Below, piece after piece: positions 1-8,501 of a stretch of 22,134 nt of DNA. The position numbers and the translations under genes are program-made. The stretch is taken from the NCBI GenBank assembly GCA_002396885.1, contig DGXY01000114.1:60163-82296 (forward strand), read 5' to 3'. The notes under the pieces are model-generated. The model did no database searches, was not told the origin of the DNA, and saw only the letters and a list, made by a program, of their open reading frames with translations. The stretch comes from Akkermansiaceae bacterium UBA5020. GTDB taxonomy: Bacteria; Verrucomicrobiota; Verrucomicrobiia; Verrucomicrobiales; DEV007. Positions within the stretch are counted from its first letter, which is position 1. Each line of letters begins with the position of its first letter.

Positions 1-38
1 GTCCTTTGCCGAAAAGCGGGGTAGGAATTACTCCATCC

Positions 39-1172
39 TCACACGTCTCCGCTCTTTTTAAAGACGTGCAGCCCCAGCAAGGCGATCGCGAGCATGAGCG
101 GCAACCCGAGAAAGTGAATTCCTCCGACGAGGACGTTGGCGAGGTCCAGGTTCGCGAAATTGTTCAAGGTCCAGTTGAGCACCACTCCCCCGACAAGAAC
201 GCTTTCCATCACGAGGATCGCGAGCAGCAGGAAAAAGAGCGGGGCTTCCTCGATCCCGATGAGGCTCGCCGTGAGCGGCGTGGGCTGCTCGCGTTCCCGG
301 AGAAAAAGGATGCAACTAAAGAGATAGAGCTGCATCCCGGTGATGCCCGCGAGCAGCAGGAGCGCCTTCGAGTGCATGTCGAAAATGTTGAGTCCCCCGA
401 TTTCGGTGGGCCCCAAGGCGATCGCAAAGATCTGGAGTGTCGTGCTGACGGCCACAAGCAGGAGGCCGCTGAATTCGAAGAGCCGGGGACGCTCCGAGAG
501 AATGAAGAGGAGGTGTCGCATCCCGTCGCGCCAGGTGCGGAGGTGAGCGACCCGGCCTTCCGGCCCACGGCGGAGACCGGACTTGATCTCAACGGTCCGG
601 GCGCCATGCTTGAGGGCCTTGATCAGCAATTCCGACGCGAATTCCATCCCATTGGCGCGGATCCCCCACGTCTCATAGGCGGACTTCCGGAGGCACCGGA
701 AACCGGAATTGCAGTCCGAGAGTTTCCCGTGGAAGAGCAGATTGATGAGAGTGGTCAGCACCGGAGTCCCGAGCCACCGGTGCAAGGGCGGCATGGCCCC
801 GGGCTCGATCACTCCCTGCATCCGCGAGGCGATGGCCATGTCAGCATCTTCCTGGACCGCCTTCTGATAGAGGGGCAGCGCATCCTCGTATTGGTAGGTC
901 ATGTCCGCGTCGGCAAACATCACGTATTTTCCGGCGGCAGCACTGATGCCGCCCCGCAGCGCCGCTCCATAACCCCGCTCGGAGACCGGCACGACGCGGG
1001 CCCCTGCGCCAGTGGCGAGTTCGGCCGAGCGGTCCGTGCTGCCATTGTCGGCAACGACGATCTCATACCTCAAATGCGAACCGGCCTCATCCAGGGACCT
1101 TTTCACCGCCTCGATACAGGCCACGATCGTCTCTTCTTCGTTGAGACAGGGAAAAACAAAGCTTAGCTCCAT
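39..1172 (-). CDS. GT2 glycosyltransferase, polyprenol-phosphate (DPM/DPG-like) type
   Basis: This 377-residue family 2 glycosyltransferase probably moves a sugar from a nucleotide donor to a polyprenyl phosphate at the inner face of the membrane. The GT-A domain covers about residues 1-240. It has the N-terminal strand MELSFVFPCLNEEE, the nucleotide-binding stretch DNGSTD (42-47), the metal-binding DAD (88-90) followed by MTY, and the motifs MPPLHRWLGTP, SDCNSGFR and GMEFASE seen in dolichol-phosphate-glucosyltransferase-like proteins. About four hydrophobic membrane segments fill the C-terminal third, as in GtrB-like enzymes. The reading frame stays open 73 codons further upstream, but that part is basic and non-conserved. 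The ATG at 1172 begins exactly at the family's first beta strand, so I chose it. No clear Shine-Dalgarno precedes it. The gene is divergent from a second GT2, which suggests a shared polysaccharide pathway. The exact donor and acceptor are unknown. Confidence 0.9.
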   Translation of the reverse strand: MELSFVFPCLNEEETIVACIEAVKRSLDEAGSHLRYEIVVADNGSTDRSAELATGAGARVVPVSERGYGAALRGGISAAAGKYVMFADADMTYQYEDALPLYQKAVQEDADMAIASRMQGVIEPGAMPPLHRWLGTPVLTTLINLLFHGKLSDCNSGFRCLRKSAYETWGIRANGMEFASELLIKALKHGARTVEIKSGLRRGPEGRVAHLRTWRDGMRHLLFILSERPRLFEFSGLLLVAVSTTLQIFAIALGPTEIGGLNIFDMHSKALLLLAGITGMQLYLFSCILFLREREQPTPLTASLIGIEEAPLFFLLLAILVMESVLVGGVVLNWTLNNFANLDLANVLVGGIHFLGLPLMLAIALLGLHVFKKSGDV

Positions 1173-1425
1173 GCAGCGACTATCTTGGAGGCTTCTCCCG
1201 TTGAGGTCCACGGGAAAAAACGAGATTCGAAAGGAACTCCGCCCTATCAATGCCCGTCTCACAATGCAAGGCGAGTTGCCCGCGAAGTTCAAAAGCTTGT
1301 TTGACGGAGTGCGGAGAAAAGCCGAACGATTCTCCGCGAAGGTTGCCTGGACATGGCCGACCGCGACATCTGGCTCGAGGAAACGAGGCAAGCCATCGCC
1401 AAATGAAGAAGTTTGAGAACATCCG
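1173..1425. other. Divergent intergenic region between two GT2 genes
   Basis: This 253-base spacer separates two glycosyltransferase genes that are transcribed away from each other, so it should contain both promoters. I see no RNA gene and no convincing consensus promoter for either gene. The one clear structure is an inverted repeat at 1311-1337, listed separately. Open reading frames continue through the spacer on both strands, but they show no family resemblance. Confidence 0.5.
1311..1337. repeat. 8-bp inverted repeat with 11-nt spacer
   Basis: The arms GCGGAGAA (1311-1318) and TTCTCCGC (1330-1337) are exact reverse complements separated by 11 nt. The repeat lies in the divergent spacer, about 90 bases upstream of the plus-strand GT2 start. 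It could be an operator for a dimeric regulator or a small hairpin. It has no T-tract and no gene end beside it, so a terminator is unlikely. Confidence 0.4.
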
Positions 1426-2574
1426 ATGATTGCGTCGACGCTCTTCTGGTGCAGTCTTTTCCTTTTGATCTACACCTTTGCGGGTTACCCCCTCTTCCTG
1501 CGTTTCGTAAATCTGGTCTCGCGCAGGAAATTCCCCGTCGCCCCTGCTGTGACCTCTTCCGACTTCCCTTCGGTATCTTTTCTCATCGTCGCGCGGAACG
1601 AATCGGCGCGTATCGCGGCCCGCCTCCAAAATCTGGCCGAGTGCCGTTATCCGGGCGAGCGCGAGATCATTCTTGTCTGCGACGCCTGCGACGACGACAC
1701 GGCGGAACGCGCTCAAGGTTGCGGCCTGACGATCCCATTGACGATCGTGCCGCTCGCGGAACGCAGCGGGAAAAGCAAGGCCCTCAATATCGCCGCAAGT
1801 CAGGCGAAGGGAGCGATCTTCGTTTTTGCGGATGCCCGCCAGCGATTCGATCCCGGTGCGGTGGAGGCCATGGCCGCTCTCCTCGTCCAACATCGCGAAG
1901 CTGCCGCCGTCAGCGGCAGTCTCGAGATCGAACCATCCACCGAGGGGGCCGCCGCCGGGATGGACGCCTATTGGCGGCTCGAAAAGTGGATCCGCAACGA
2001 GGAATCGCGATGGGATTCCGTGATCGGCTGCACCGGTGCGATCTACGCGATGCGCCGCGAGGATTTCCACCCCATCCCGCAGGACACGCTCATCGACGAC
2101 GTCGTCGTGCCGATGCAGGCGCTCGTCCGGGGGCGTCGCATTCTTTTCGAACCGGCCGCGGTCGCCTATGATCCGCAGACCCTCGACACCCGTCATGAAA
2201 AGCGCCGCAAAGTGCGCACCCTCGCCGGAAATTACCAGATGCTCTTTCGCTATCCACAGTGGCTCCTGCCTTGGGTGAACCGTGCTTGGTGGCAACTCCT
2301 CTCGCACAAGTATCTCCGCCTCGGTGGACCGCTCTACCTTGCCGCTTGCCTCGCCGGGGCCCTGATTCTCGCCCCCTCTTCCCTGTTTTTCCAAGTCGCC
2401 CTCGGAGCCCAAGTGCTCGCCTACCTGGTCGGGTTTGCAGGAATGACCCCCTGGCTGCGGCGCTTCCGGATCCTCTCCATCCCGGCCGGATTCCTCTTTC
2501 TCCAACTACAGTCCGCGAAGGCGTTTCTGCATTACCTCCAACTCCGCCTCCGCCCGGCTTCCGGAAGTTGGTGA
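1426..2574 (+). CDS. Membrane GT2 glycosyltransferase, processive-synthase-like
   Basis: This 382-residue membrane glycosyltransferase has an N-terminal membrane helix (about 5-30), a cytoplasmic GT-A domain (about 48-275) and hydrophobic C-terminal segments (about 290-370). The visible landmarks are SFLIVARNES at 51-60, a DAR triplet at 136-138 where many relatives have DAD or DADS, the SGSLEIE stretch near 163, TGAIYAMRRE near 203, an acidic pair at 224-225 (LIDDVVVP) in the position of the general base, and RRKVRTLAGNYQ near 260-271. The last corresponds to the Q/RxxRW-like acceptor region of processive GT2 enzymes. The family makes or extends envelope polysaccharide. The gene is 29 nt upstream of a deacetylase-like gene and probably co-transcribed with it. 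The start is the ATG that opens the first membrane helix. The specific sugar is unknown. Confidence 0.88.
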   Translation: MIASTLFWCSLFLLIYTFAGYPLFLRFVNLVSRRKFPVAPAVTSSDFPSVSFLIVARNESARIAARLQNLAECRYPGEREIILVCDACDDDTAERAQGCGLTIPLTIVPLAERSGKSKALNIAASQAKGAIFVFADARQRFDPGAVEAMAALLVQHREAAAVSGSLEIEPSTEGAAAGMDAYWRLEKWIRNEESRWDSVIGCTGAIYAMRREDFHPIPQDTLIDDVVVPMQALVRGRRILFEPAAVAYDPQTLDTRHEKRRKVRTLAGNYQMLFRYPQWLLPWVNRAWWQLLSHKYLRLGGPLYLAACLAGALILAPSSLFFQVALGAQVLAYLVGFAGMTPWLRRFRILSIPAGFLFLQLQSAKAFLHYLQLRLRPASGSW

Positions 2575-2577
2575 ATT

Positions 2578-2587
2578 CCCCCCCCCC
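2578..2587 (+). repeat. Homopolymeric C tract upstream of deacetylase-like gene
   Basis: Ten consecutive C residues lie between the stop of the GT2 gene and the ATG at 2604. Such tracts are prone to slippage. Here the tract is in the untranslated gap, so a change in length would alter spacing rather than reading frame. Confidence 0.6.
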
Positions 2588-2603
2588 TTGCTTCTCCGAT
2601 CCC

Positions 2604-3668
2604 ATGCGCGCCCTCGACAAATGGCTGCTTCCCTACCTCCGCCGCCGCCGTCCCGCAGCCACCGGGCGCTTGCAGGTCTTTGTGGCGGTCTGCGATCATT
2701 TCGAACCCCTCCATGACACCGACAAAACCGGTGCCTTAAAACGGCTGAAGATCTGGACGGAACAATTCCCCCGCTCCATCGCCCCCTTCCGCGATGCCGA
2801 CGGCCAACCGCCCAAGCACACCTTTTTTTATCCCGTCGAACAATACGATCGCGACCTGATCACCCCCCTCGCCGACCTCTGCCACGCTACCGGAAGCGAA
2901 GTGGAGATCCACCTCCATCACGACCGCGACACCCCCGAGAACCTCCTCGAGTCGCTCGAAAAGGGAAAGAAGGATCTCCGCAGCCACGGACTGCTCTGCG
3001 AGGATCCCGAGGGTCGGACGCGTTACGCCTACATCCACGGCAACTGGGCCCTCAACAATATCCATCCGCAGGGCAAAGGCTGCGGGATCGACGAGGAAAT
3101 CGGTCTGCTGCGGGAAAGCGGTTGTTACGCCGACTTCACGATGCCTTCGGCTCCCTCGCCGACCCAGACCAAGCTCGTCAATCAGATCGCCTACCTCAGG
3201 GACCTGCCGAAGCGGGAGGCTTACCACGAGGCCATTCCCGCGACCGCCGGCACTGGCCCGATCCATCGGGATGACCTTCACAAACTACTCACGATCCAAG
3301 GCCCCCTCGCCTTGAACTGGCAACGCCGTTCACGCGGGATCTTCCCACGCATCGAAAACGGAGACCTCACCGGAGCCAATCCTCCGACCCTGCAACGCTT
3401 TCGCCTCGCCTTGCGCCAAGGCATCTCGGTGGCGAACCGCCCCGAATGGGTCTTTGTGAAGTATCACACGCATGGCGGAATCGAACCCAATTTCAAAACC
3501 CTGCTCGGAGAGCGCATGGCAAAATTCCACGAATCGCTGGCCGGCTGCGGCGACTTCGATCTCCACTACGTGACCGCCCGCGAGATGGCCAACCTCGTCC
3601 ATGCCGCAGAAGATGGATGCACGGAGCCGCCAAACGAATACCGGGACTATCGCTTTCGGCTGCCGTGA
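2604..3668 (+). CDS. Polysaccharide-deacetylase-like (NodB-fold) protein
   Basis: This 354-residue cytoplasmic-looking protein has no signal peptide and no membrane helix. I infer a NodB/CE4-like barrel from a motif series in the expected order. First comes a strand ending in an acidic residue (VFVAVCDHFEP, D31 and H32). Next is a histidine cluster, EVEIHLHHD (H103, H105, H106), where NodB proteins have HxxxH. Then come HGNWALNN (145-152) and a late VKYHTHGG (286-292). These are visible residues, but the assignment is by resemblance only and the protein would be a divergent member. The frame is open for 115 codons upstream, but that part overlaps the preceding GT2 in another frame. The ATG at 2604 gives a natural start. 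The gene follows a glycosyltransferase by 29 nt, which fits tailoring of a nascent polysaccharide. It ends 13 nt before the convergent araB. Confidence 0.6.
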   Translation: MRALDKWLLPYLRRRRPAATGRLQVFVAVCDHFEPLHDTDKTGALKRLKIWTEQFPRSIAPFRDADGQPPKHTFFYPVEQYDRDLITPLADLCHATGSEVEIHLHHDRDTPENLLESLEKGKKDLRSHGLLCEDPEGRTRYAYIHGNWALNNIHPQGKGCGIDEEIGLLRESGCYADFTMPSAPSPTQTKLVNQIAYLRDLPKREAYHEAIPATAGTGPIHRDDLHKLLTIQGPLALNWQRRSRGIFPRIENGDLTGANPPTLQRFRLALRQGISVANRPEWVFVKYHTHGGIEPNFKTLLGERMAKFHESLAGCGDFDLHYVTAREMANLVHAAEDGCTEPPNEYRDYRFRLP

Positions 3669-3681
3669 GTTCTCCGGCGGA

Positions 3682-5364
3682 TCAGGCGCGCTGCCTCTGA
3701 CGGATCGCGATGAGTTCCTTCATCACTCCCGAAAAGTCACTCGTCGATCCGGACAGTCCGAACCCATCATGGAGGGCCTTGTAAAGCGCGTAAATTTCCC
3801 GGTAAACCGCTTCATTCTCAGGGATTGGCTGGTATTGCACCTCGCGCATCCGACAGCAATTCCGCTGCACTTCCTCGAGTGAAATCCCGCCGCCACTGAC
3901 CGCCCCGAACATCGCCGCACCCAGTGCACAGGTCTGCTCGCTCGCGGCGACCTGGAGGGGGCGACCAAGAATGTCCGCATAGATCTGCATGAGGGTCGCG
4001 TTTTTGAGGGAAAGCCCCCCAGTATTCACGACCCGATCGATGCGAATGCCATACTCCTCCATTCGCCGGATGATGGTGAGCGCTCCGAAGGCGGTCGCCT
4101 CGATCAAGGCCCGGTAGATCTCGTGTGCTTCGGTGTGGAGGGTCTGCCCGAGGATGAGTCCGGTGAGCCGCACGTCGACCAGAATGGTGCGGTTGCCGTT
4201 GTTCCAATCAAGGGCGAGCAGGCCGGTTTCGCCCGGCTTCAACGCCGCGAGCCGACGCTCCATCTCCTCAAATTTCTCACTCACCGTCGCGCCGTAGGAA
4301 TCAGGCACGAGATGATGGACAAACCAGAGAAAGATATCCCCCACCGCCGATTGTCCGGCCTCAATCCCATAGTGACCGGGCAATACCGAGCCATCCACGA
4401 TCCCGCACACGCCCGGCACCTCGCCGAGCTGCGCCGAGTTGGGCAGGACAGTGATGTCGCAGGTGCTCGTGCCGAGGATTTTCACGAGGGTGCCGGGGAC
4501 GACCCCTGCTCCGACCGCGCCCATGTGGGCGTCAAAGGCACCCACGGCCACAGGAATGCCTGCTTTCAGGCCCAGCCTTTCGGCCCATGCCGCGGTGAGT
4601 TCCCCGGCGGCAGTGTCGGACGAGAACGCTTCTTCGTAAAGGCGCCCCCGGAGCTCGGCGAGGGCCGGATCCAGCGAGGCGAGGAATTCGCTATCGGGCA
4701 GGCCGCCCCATTCGCGGGCATACATGGCCTTGTGTCCGGCCGAGCAAACGCCGCGCTTGATCCGGTCGGGCCTGGTGTTGCCGGTGAGCACGGCGGGAAG
4801 CCAGTCGCAATGCTCGACCCAGGAATGGGCGGCGTGGAATACGGCGGGATCGACCTTCAGGCAGCGCCAGATCTTGCTCCACCACCATTCACTCGAGTAA
4901 ATGCCGCCGCACTTCGCGAGATACTGCGGTCGCATCCGCGCGGCGGTCGCGGTGATGGCCGCCGCCTCTTCGTGAGCGGTGTGGTCCTTCCAGAGCCAGA
5001 CATGCGCGTTGAGATTGCCGGCGAACTCGGGTTTCAGCGCGAGCGGAGTCCCGTCGGCATCGACCGGGATCGGCGTGCTGCCTGTGGTGTCGATCCCGAG
5101 CCCGATGACCTCGCCCGCATCGAACCCGGGGCGGACCGCCTTGGCCTGAGAGAGCGCCCCGGTGATGATCGCGACTATTCCATCGAGGTAATCCTGGGGA
5201 TGCTGCCGGGCGACATGGGGATCGGACGGATCGGTGAGGATGCCGAGCTCCCCGGAGGGATAAGGAAAAACGACCGATCCGAGTTCCTCGCCCGTGTCGA
5301 GATCGACGAGGAGGGATCGGCAGGAATTGGTCCCGTAATCGAGACCGATGGCATAGCGACTCAT
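3682..5364 (-). CDS. araB: Ribulokinase (FGGY carbohydrate kinase)
   Basis: This 560-residue cytosolic kinase phosphorylates L-ribulose with ATP in L-arabinose breakdown. The length is close to the roughly 566 residues of E. coli AraB, and similarity is visible throughout. It includes the N-terminal phosphate-binding loop GLDYGTNSCR (7-16), DTTGSTPIPVDADG, LWKDHTA, GGIYSSEW, CDWLPAVLTG, CSAGHK, the FGGY catalytic aspartate in GAFDAHMGAVG (D278), LVKILGTSTCD and the C-terminal CALGAAMF. An ATG eight codons upstream exists. I chose the later ATG because the earlier one falls inside a strong promoter match, and the motif starts right after the later one. No araA, araD or transporter gene is in the window, so the rest of the pathway must lie elsewhere. 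The gene is divergent from the DUF177 gene across a 40-bp palindrome. Confidence 0.95.
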   Translation of the reverse strand: MSRYAIGLDYGTNSCRSLLVDLDTGEELGSVVFPYPSGELGILTDPSDPHVARQHPQDYLDGIVAIITGALSQAKAVRPGFDAGEVIGLGIDTTGSTPIPVDADGTPLALKPEFAGNLNAHVWLWKDHTAHEEAAAITATAARMRPQYLAKCGGIYSSEWWWSKIWRCLKVDPAVFHAAHSWVEHCDWLPAVLTGNTRPDRIKRGVCSAGHKAMYAREWGGLPDSEFLASLDPALAELRGRLYEEAFSSDTAAGELTAAWAERLGLKAGIPVAVGAFDAHMGAVGAGVVPGTLVKILGTSTCDITVLPNSAQLGEVPGVCGIVDGSVLPGHYGIEAGQSAVGDIFLWFVHHLVPDSYGATVSEKFEEMERRLAALKPGETGLLALDWNNGNRTILVDVRLTGLILGQTLHTEAHEIYRALIEATAFGALTIIRRMEEYGIRIDRVVNTGGLSLKNATLMQIYADILGRPLQVAASEQTCALGAAMFGAVSGGGISLEEVQRNCCRMREVQYQPIPENEAVYREIYALYKALHDGFGLSGSTSDFSGVMKELIAIRQRQRA

Positions 5365-5372
5365 AGGCCGAG

Positions 5373-5401
5373 TGTATAAAGGCATCATCCCAAGGATTCA
5401 A
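5373..5401 (-). promoter_or_regulatory. Predicted sigma-70-type promoter of araB
   Basis: Read on the minus strand, TTGAAT (5401-5396) is separated by 17 nt from TATACA (5378-5373), close to the TTGACA-N17-TATAAT consensus. The araB ATG begins 8 nt past the -10 hexamer, so the transcript would have almost no leader. No Shine-Dalgarno precedes the ATG, which agrees with this. Confidence 0.5.
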
Positions 5402-5433
5402 CCCACGATTCACCCACCGCCTGCAAGGAAATC

Positions 5434-5473
5434 CCCAACCATTTTTGTCGCGGCCGCGACAAGAATGGTTGGG
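5434..5473. repeat. Near-perfect 40-bp palindrome between araB and DUF177 gene
   Basis: The two 20-nt arms meet without a spacer at a central GCGGCCGC (5450-5457). Base i pairs with 10907-i at 19 of 20 positions; the exception is T5444 with G5463, which would still pair as U-G in RNA. The outer part of each arm is CCCAACCATT and its complement. It sits almost midway between the predicted -35 boxes of the two divergent genes. It could be a regulator site, a cruciform or RNA hairpin, or a dispersed palindromic repeat. Confidence 0.9.
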
Positions 5474-5506
5474 ACCGACAAGCCGACGGACTCTTGCGCA
5501 AAGCGG

Positions 5507-5535
5507 TTGCGCCGGTCGCACCTTGCAGGTTCATT
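5507..5535 (+). promoter_or_regulatory. Possible promoter of DUF177-glnS unit
   Basis: TTGCGC (5507-5512) and TTCATT (5530-5535) are separated by 17 nt, with the ATG at 5545 nine nt further on. The -10 match is weak. A second TTGCGC lies at 5494-5499, one 13-nt step upstream. Confidence 0.25.
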
Positions 5536-5544
5536 CGCTTCATC

Positions 5545-6015
5545 ATGGAAATCTTTCTTTCCGACATCCCCGACGAGGGAATGGAACTCGATGGTGAATT
5601 CCCCGCCTCGATCTTCGACCTGCCCGCGGACGACACGATCCGCCCGGACGGGTCGGTCCACTACGAGGCCACCATCTATGCCTTCGAGGAGGTGATCACC
5701 CTCCACGGTCGCCTCAAGGGTCCTTTCCAGCTCCAATGCGGGGCCTGTCTCGACTATTTCCCCTACGAGGCCGACTTTCCCGACTGGTCGACCGAGCTCG
5801 ATCGCGAACCGAACCAACAGAGCTTCGATCTCGCCGTCGTCGTCCGCGAGGATTTCCTTCTGAACCTGCCAGCCCATCCCCGCTGCGACGAACTCGTCGA
5901 AGGACGCGTCTGCCCCAAGGCGGATCTCGTCGAGGATTTTTCCGATGACGAGGAGCCCTCCGCGGGGGAAGAACGCCCCAACATCTGGGGTGCCCTCGAC
6001 GAGTGGAAGCAGTGA
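5545..6015 (+). CDS. DUF177 / YceD-family protein
   Basis: This 156-residue acidic protein resembles the YceD/DUF177 family, which is linked to 23S rRNA accumulation and ribosome assembly and in many bacteria lies directly upstream of rpmF (ribosomal protein L32). The recognisable core is a beta-rich segment (about 35-80) with the CxxC-type knuckle CGACLDYF (C65, C68), followed by LAVVVREDFLLNLP near 96-109. A second pair of cysteines in HPRCDELVEGRVC (C114, C123) could complete a metal site. The frame opens 17 codons earlier, but the ATG at 5545 starts the family-like MEIFLSDIP and is preferred. rpmF does not follow here; glnS does, after 65 nt. The function is inferred from the family only, and the match is moderate. 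Confidence 0.7.
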   Translation: MEIFLSDIPDEGMELDGEFPASIFDLPADDTIRPDGSVHYEATIYAFEEVITLHGRLKGPFQLQCGACLDYFPYEADFPDWSTELDREPNQQSFDLAVVVREDFLLNLPAHPRCDELVEGRVCPKADLVEDFSDDEEPSAGEERPNIWGALDEWKQ

Positions 6016-6020
6016 GCGCG

Positions 6021-6048
6021 TTGCGCGGCGGGAAATTCCGCTTAGGTT
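6021..6048 (+). promoter_or_regulatory. Possible internal promoter for glnS
   Basis: TTGCGC (6021-6026) and TAGGTT (6043-6048) are spaced by 16 nt just after the DUF177 stop, giving a predicted leader of about 25 nt before the glnS ATG. The match is moderate, and read-through from the DUF177 gene is equally possible. Confidence 0.25.
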
Positions 6049-6080
6049 CTCGCCCTTTTCGCCCCCCCATCCCCGCACGC

Positions 6081-7763
<1,683 letters not shown>

Positions 7764-7765
7764 GG

Positions 7766-7809
7766 CTTGCACCCTCTCGGGTCTCCTCTTGCACCCTCCA
7801 GAGTCTTCT
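7766..7809 (+). repeat. Two tandem 22-bp units upstream of DUF1080 gene
   Basis: Units 7766-7787 and 7788-7809 match at 18 of 22 positions and both begin CTTGCACCCTC. The 22-bp period is about two helical turns. They fill the start of the 112-nt gap between glnS and the DUF1080 gene and could be paired binding sites or the residue of a small duplication. Confidence 0.55.
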
Positions 7810-7875
7810 GATTCAAGCAGATCAGGCTTGCCTGTCGGGAGCCTCGACTTCATCATCCCTCACATCCCACTACCC

Positions 7876-8469
7876 ATGAAATCCCCCCGTATCCTCATCT
7901 GCACGGTCGCTTTCGCCGCCCTCTCCTCCGCCCTTGTCGCCCAGGAGAAATTCGAACCCGTCTTCAACGGCAAGGATCTCAGCGGGTGGAAGGCACCCGA
8001 GAAGAATGTCTGGTATCTCGTGCAGGACGGCATCCTCCAGCTCCGCAGCAGTGAGGACAAGAAGGGATCGGTGCTCTGGACCGAGAAAGAATACGAGAAC
8101 TTCGTGATGGAGCTCGAGTTCAAGTTCATCTCCGGCACGATCGACTCCGGCGTCCACGTGAAGAGCGACGACCAGATCCAGATCGGCATCTCGGGCTCGC
8201 TCAAGCGCGACATGACCGCCTCGCCCTACATTCCCGGCAAAGGCTATCCCGTCGAGGCCGAGGGCGTGAAAGAACTCCTCAAGATGGACGACTGGAACCA
8301 GATGCGCATCGAGGTGCGCGGCACAGAATATGCCGTCTCCCTCAACGGGAAAAAAGTGATGACCTACAAGAGCGAAAGCGGCAAGGCCAAGGGCCCCATC
8401 GGACTCCAACTCCACGGCGATCGCGACATGGCCATCGACTACCGCAATCTGAAGGTCGGTGAACTCTGA
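7876..8469 (+). CDS. Secreted DUF1080 (3-keto-disaccharide hydrolase-like) protein
   Basis: This exported protein has 197 residues. The first 22 form a signal peptide with a hydrophobic core and a likely cleavage after LVA. The mature part begins with the DUF1080 hallmark FEPVFNGKDLSGWK (about 26-39), then WYLVQDGILQLRS, a YENFVMELEFKF strand, SGVHVKS, and DDWNQMRIEVRG followed by GPIGLQLHGD. This is the concanavalin/LamG-like jelly-roll order of the family. DUF1080 proteins are greatly expanded in Verrucomicrobia and Planctomycetes, and some hydrolyse 3-keto-glycosides outside the cytoplasm. The substrate here is not predictable. The in-frame upstream ATG at 7789 would bury the signal peptide, so 7876 is chosen. 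The haemoglobin gene follows after 32 nt. Confidence 0.9.
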   Translation: MKSPRILICTVAFAALSSALVAQEKFEPVFNGKDLSGWKAPEKNVWYLVQDGILQLRSSEDKKGSVLWTEKEYENFVMELEFKFISGTIDSGVHVKSDDQIQIGISGSLKRDMTASPYIPGKGYPVEAEGVKELLKMDDWNQMRIEVRGTEYAVSLNGKKVMTYKSESGKAKGPIGLQLHGDRDMAIDYRNLKVGEL

Positions 8470-8501
8470 GCGAACTCCCCTCTCCTTTTTCCTTCCCCTC
8501 C

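Noticed and set aside
6..1166. 386-codon plus-strand open frame opposite the first GT2
   Set aside because: It is antisense to a clearly conserved glycosyltransferase. The product is rich in Arg, Glu, Gly and Pro with no domain, typical of a shadow frame in GC-rich DNA.
2259..2603. N-terminal extension of the deacetylase-like gene
   Set aside because: It overlaps the end of the membrane GT2 in another frame and reads as proline/arginine-rich filler. Family-like sequence begins at the ATG at 2604.
4123..5379. 418-codon plus-strand open frame opposite araB
   Set aside because: The whole length lies antisense to ribulokinase, whose sequence is conserved throughout; the product has shadow-frame composition.
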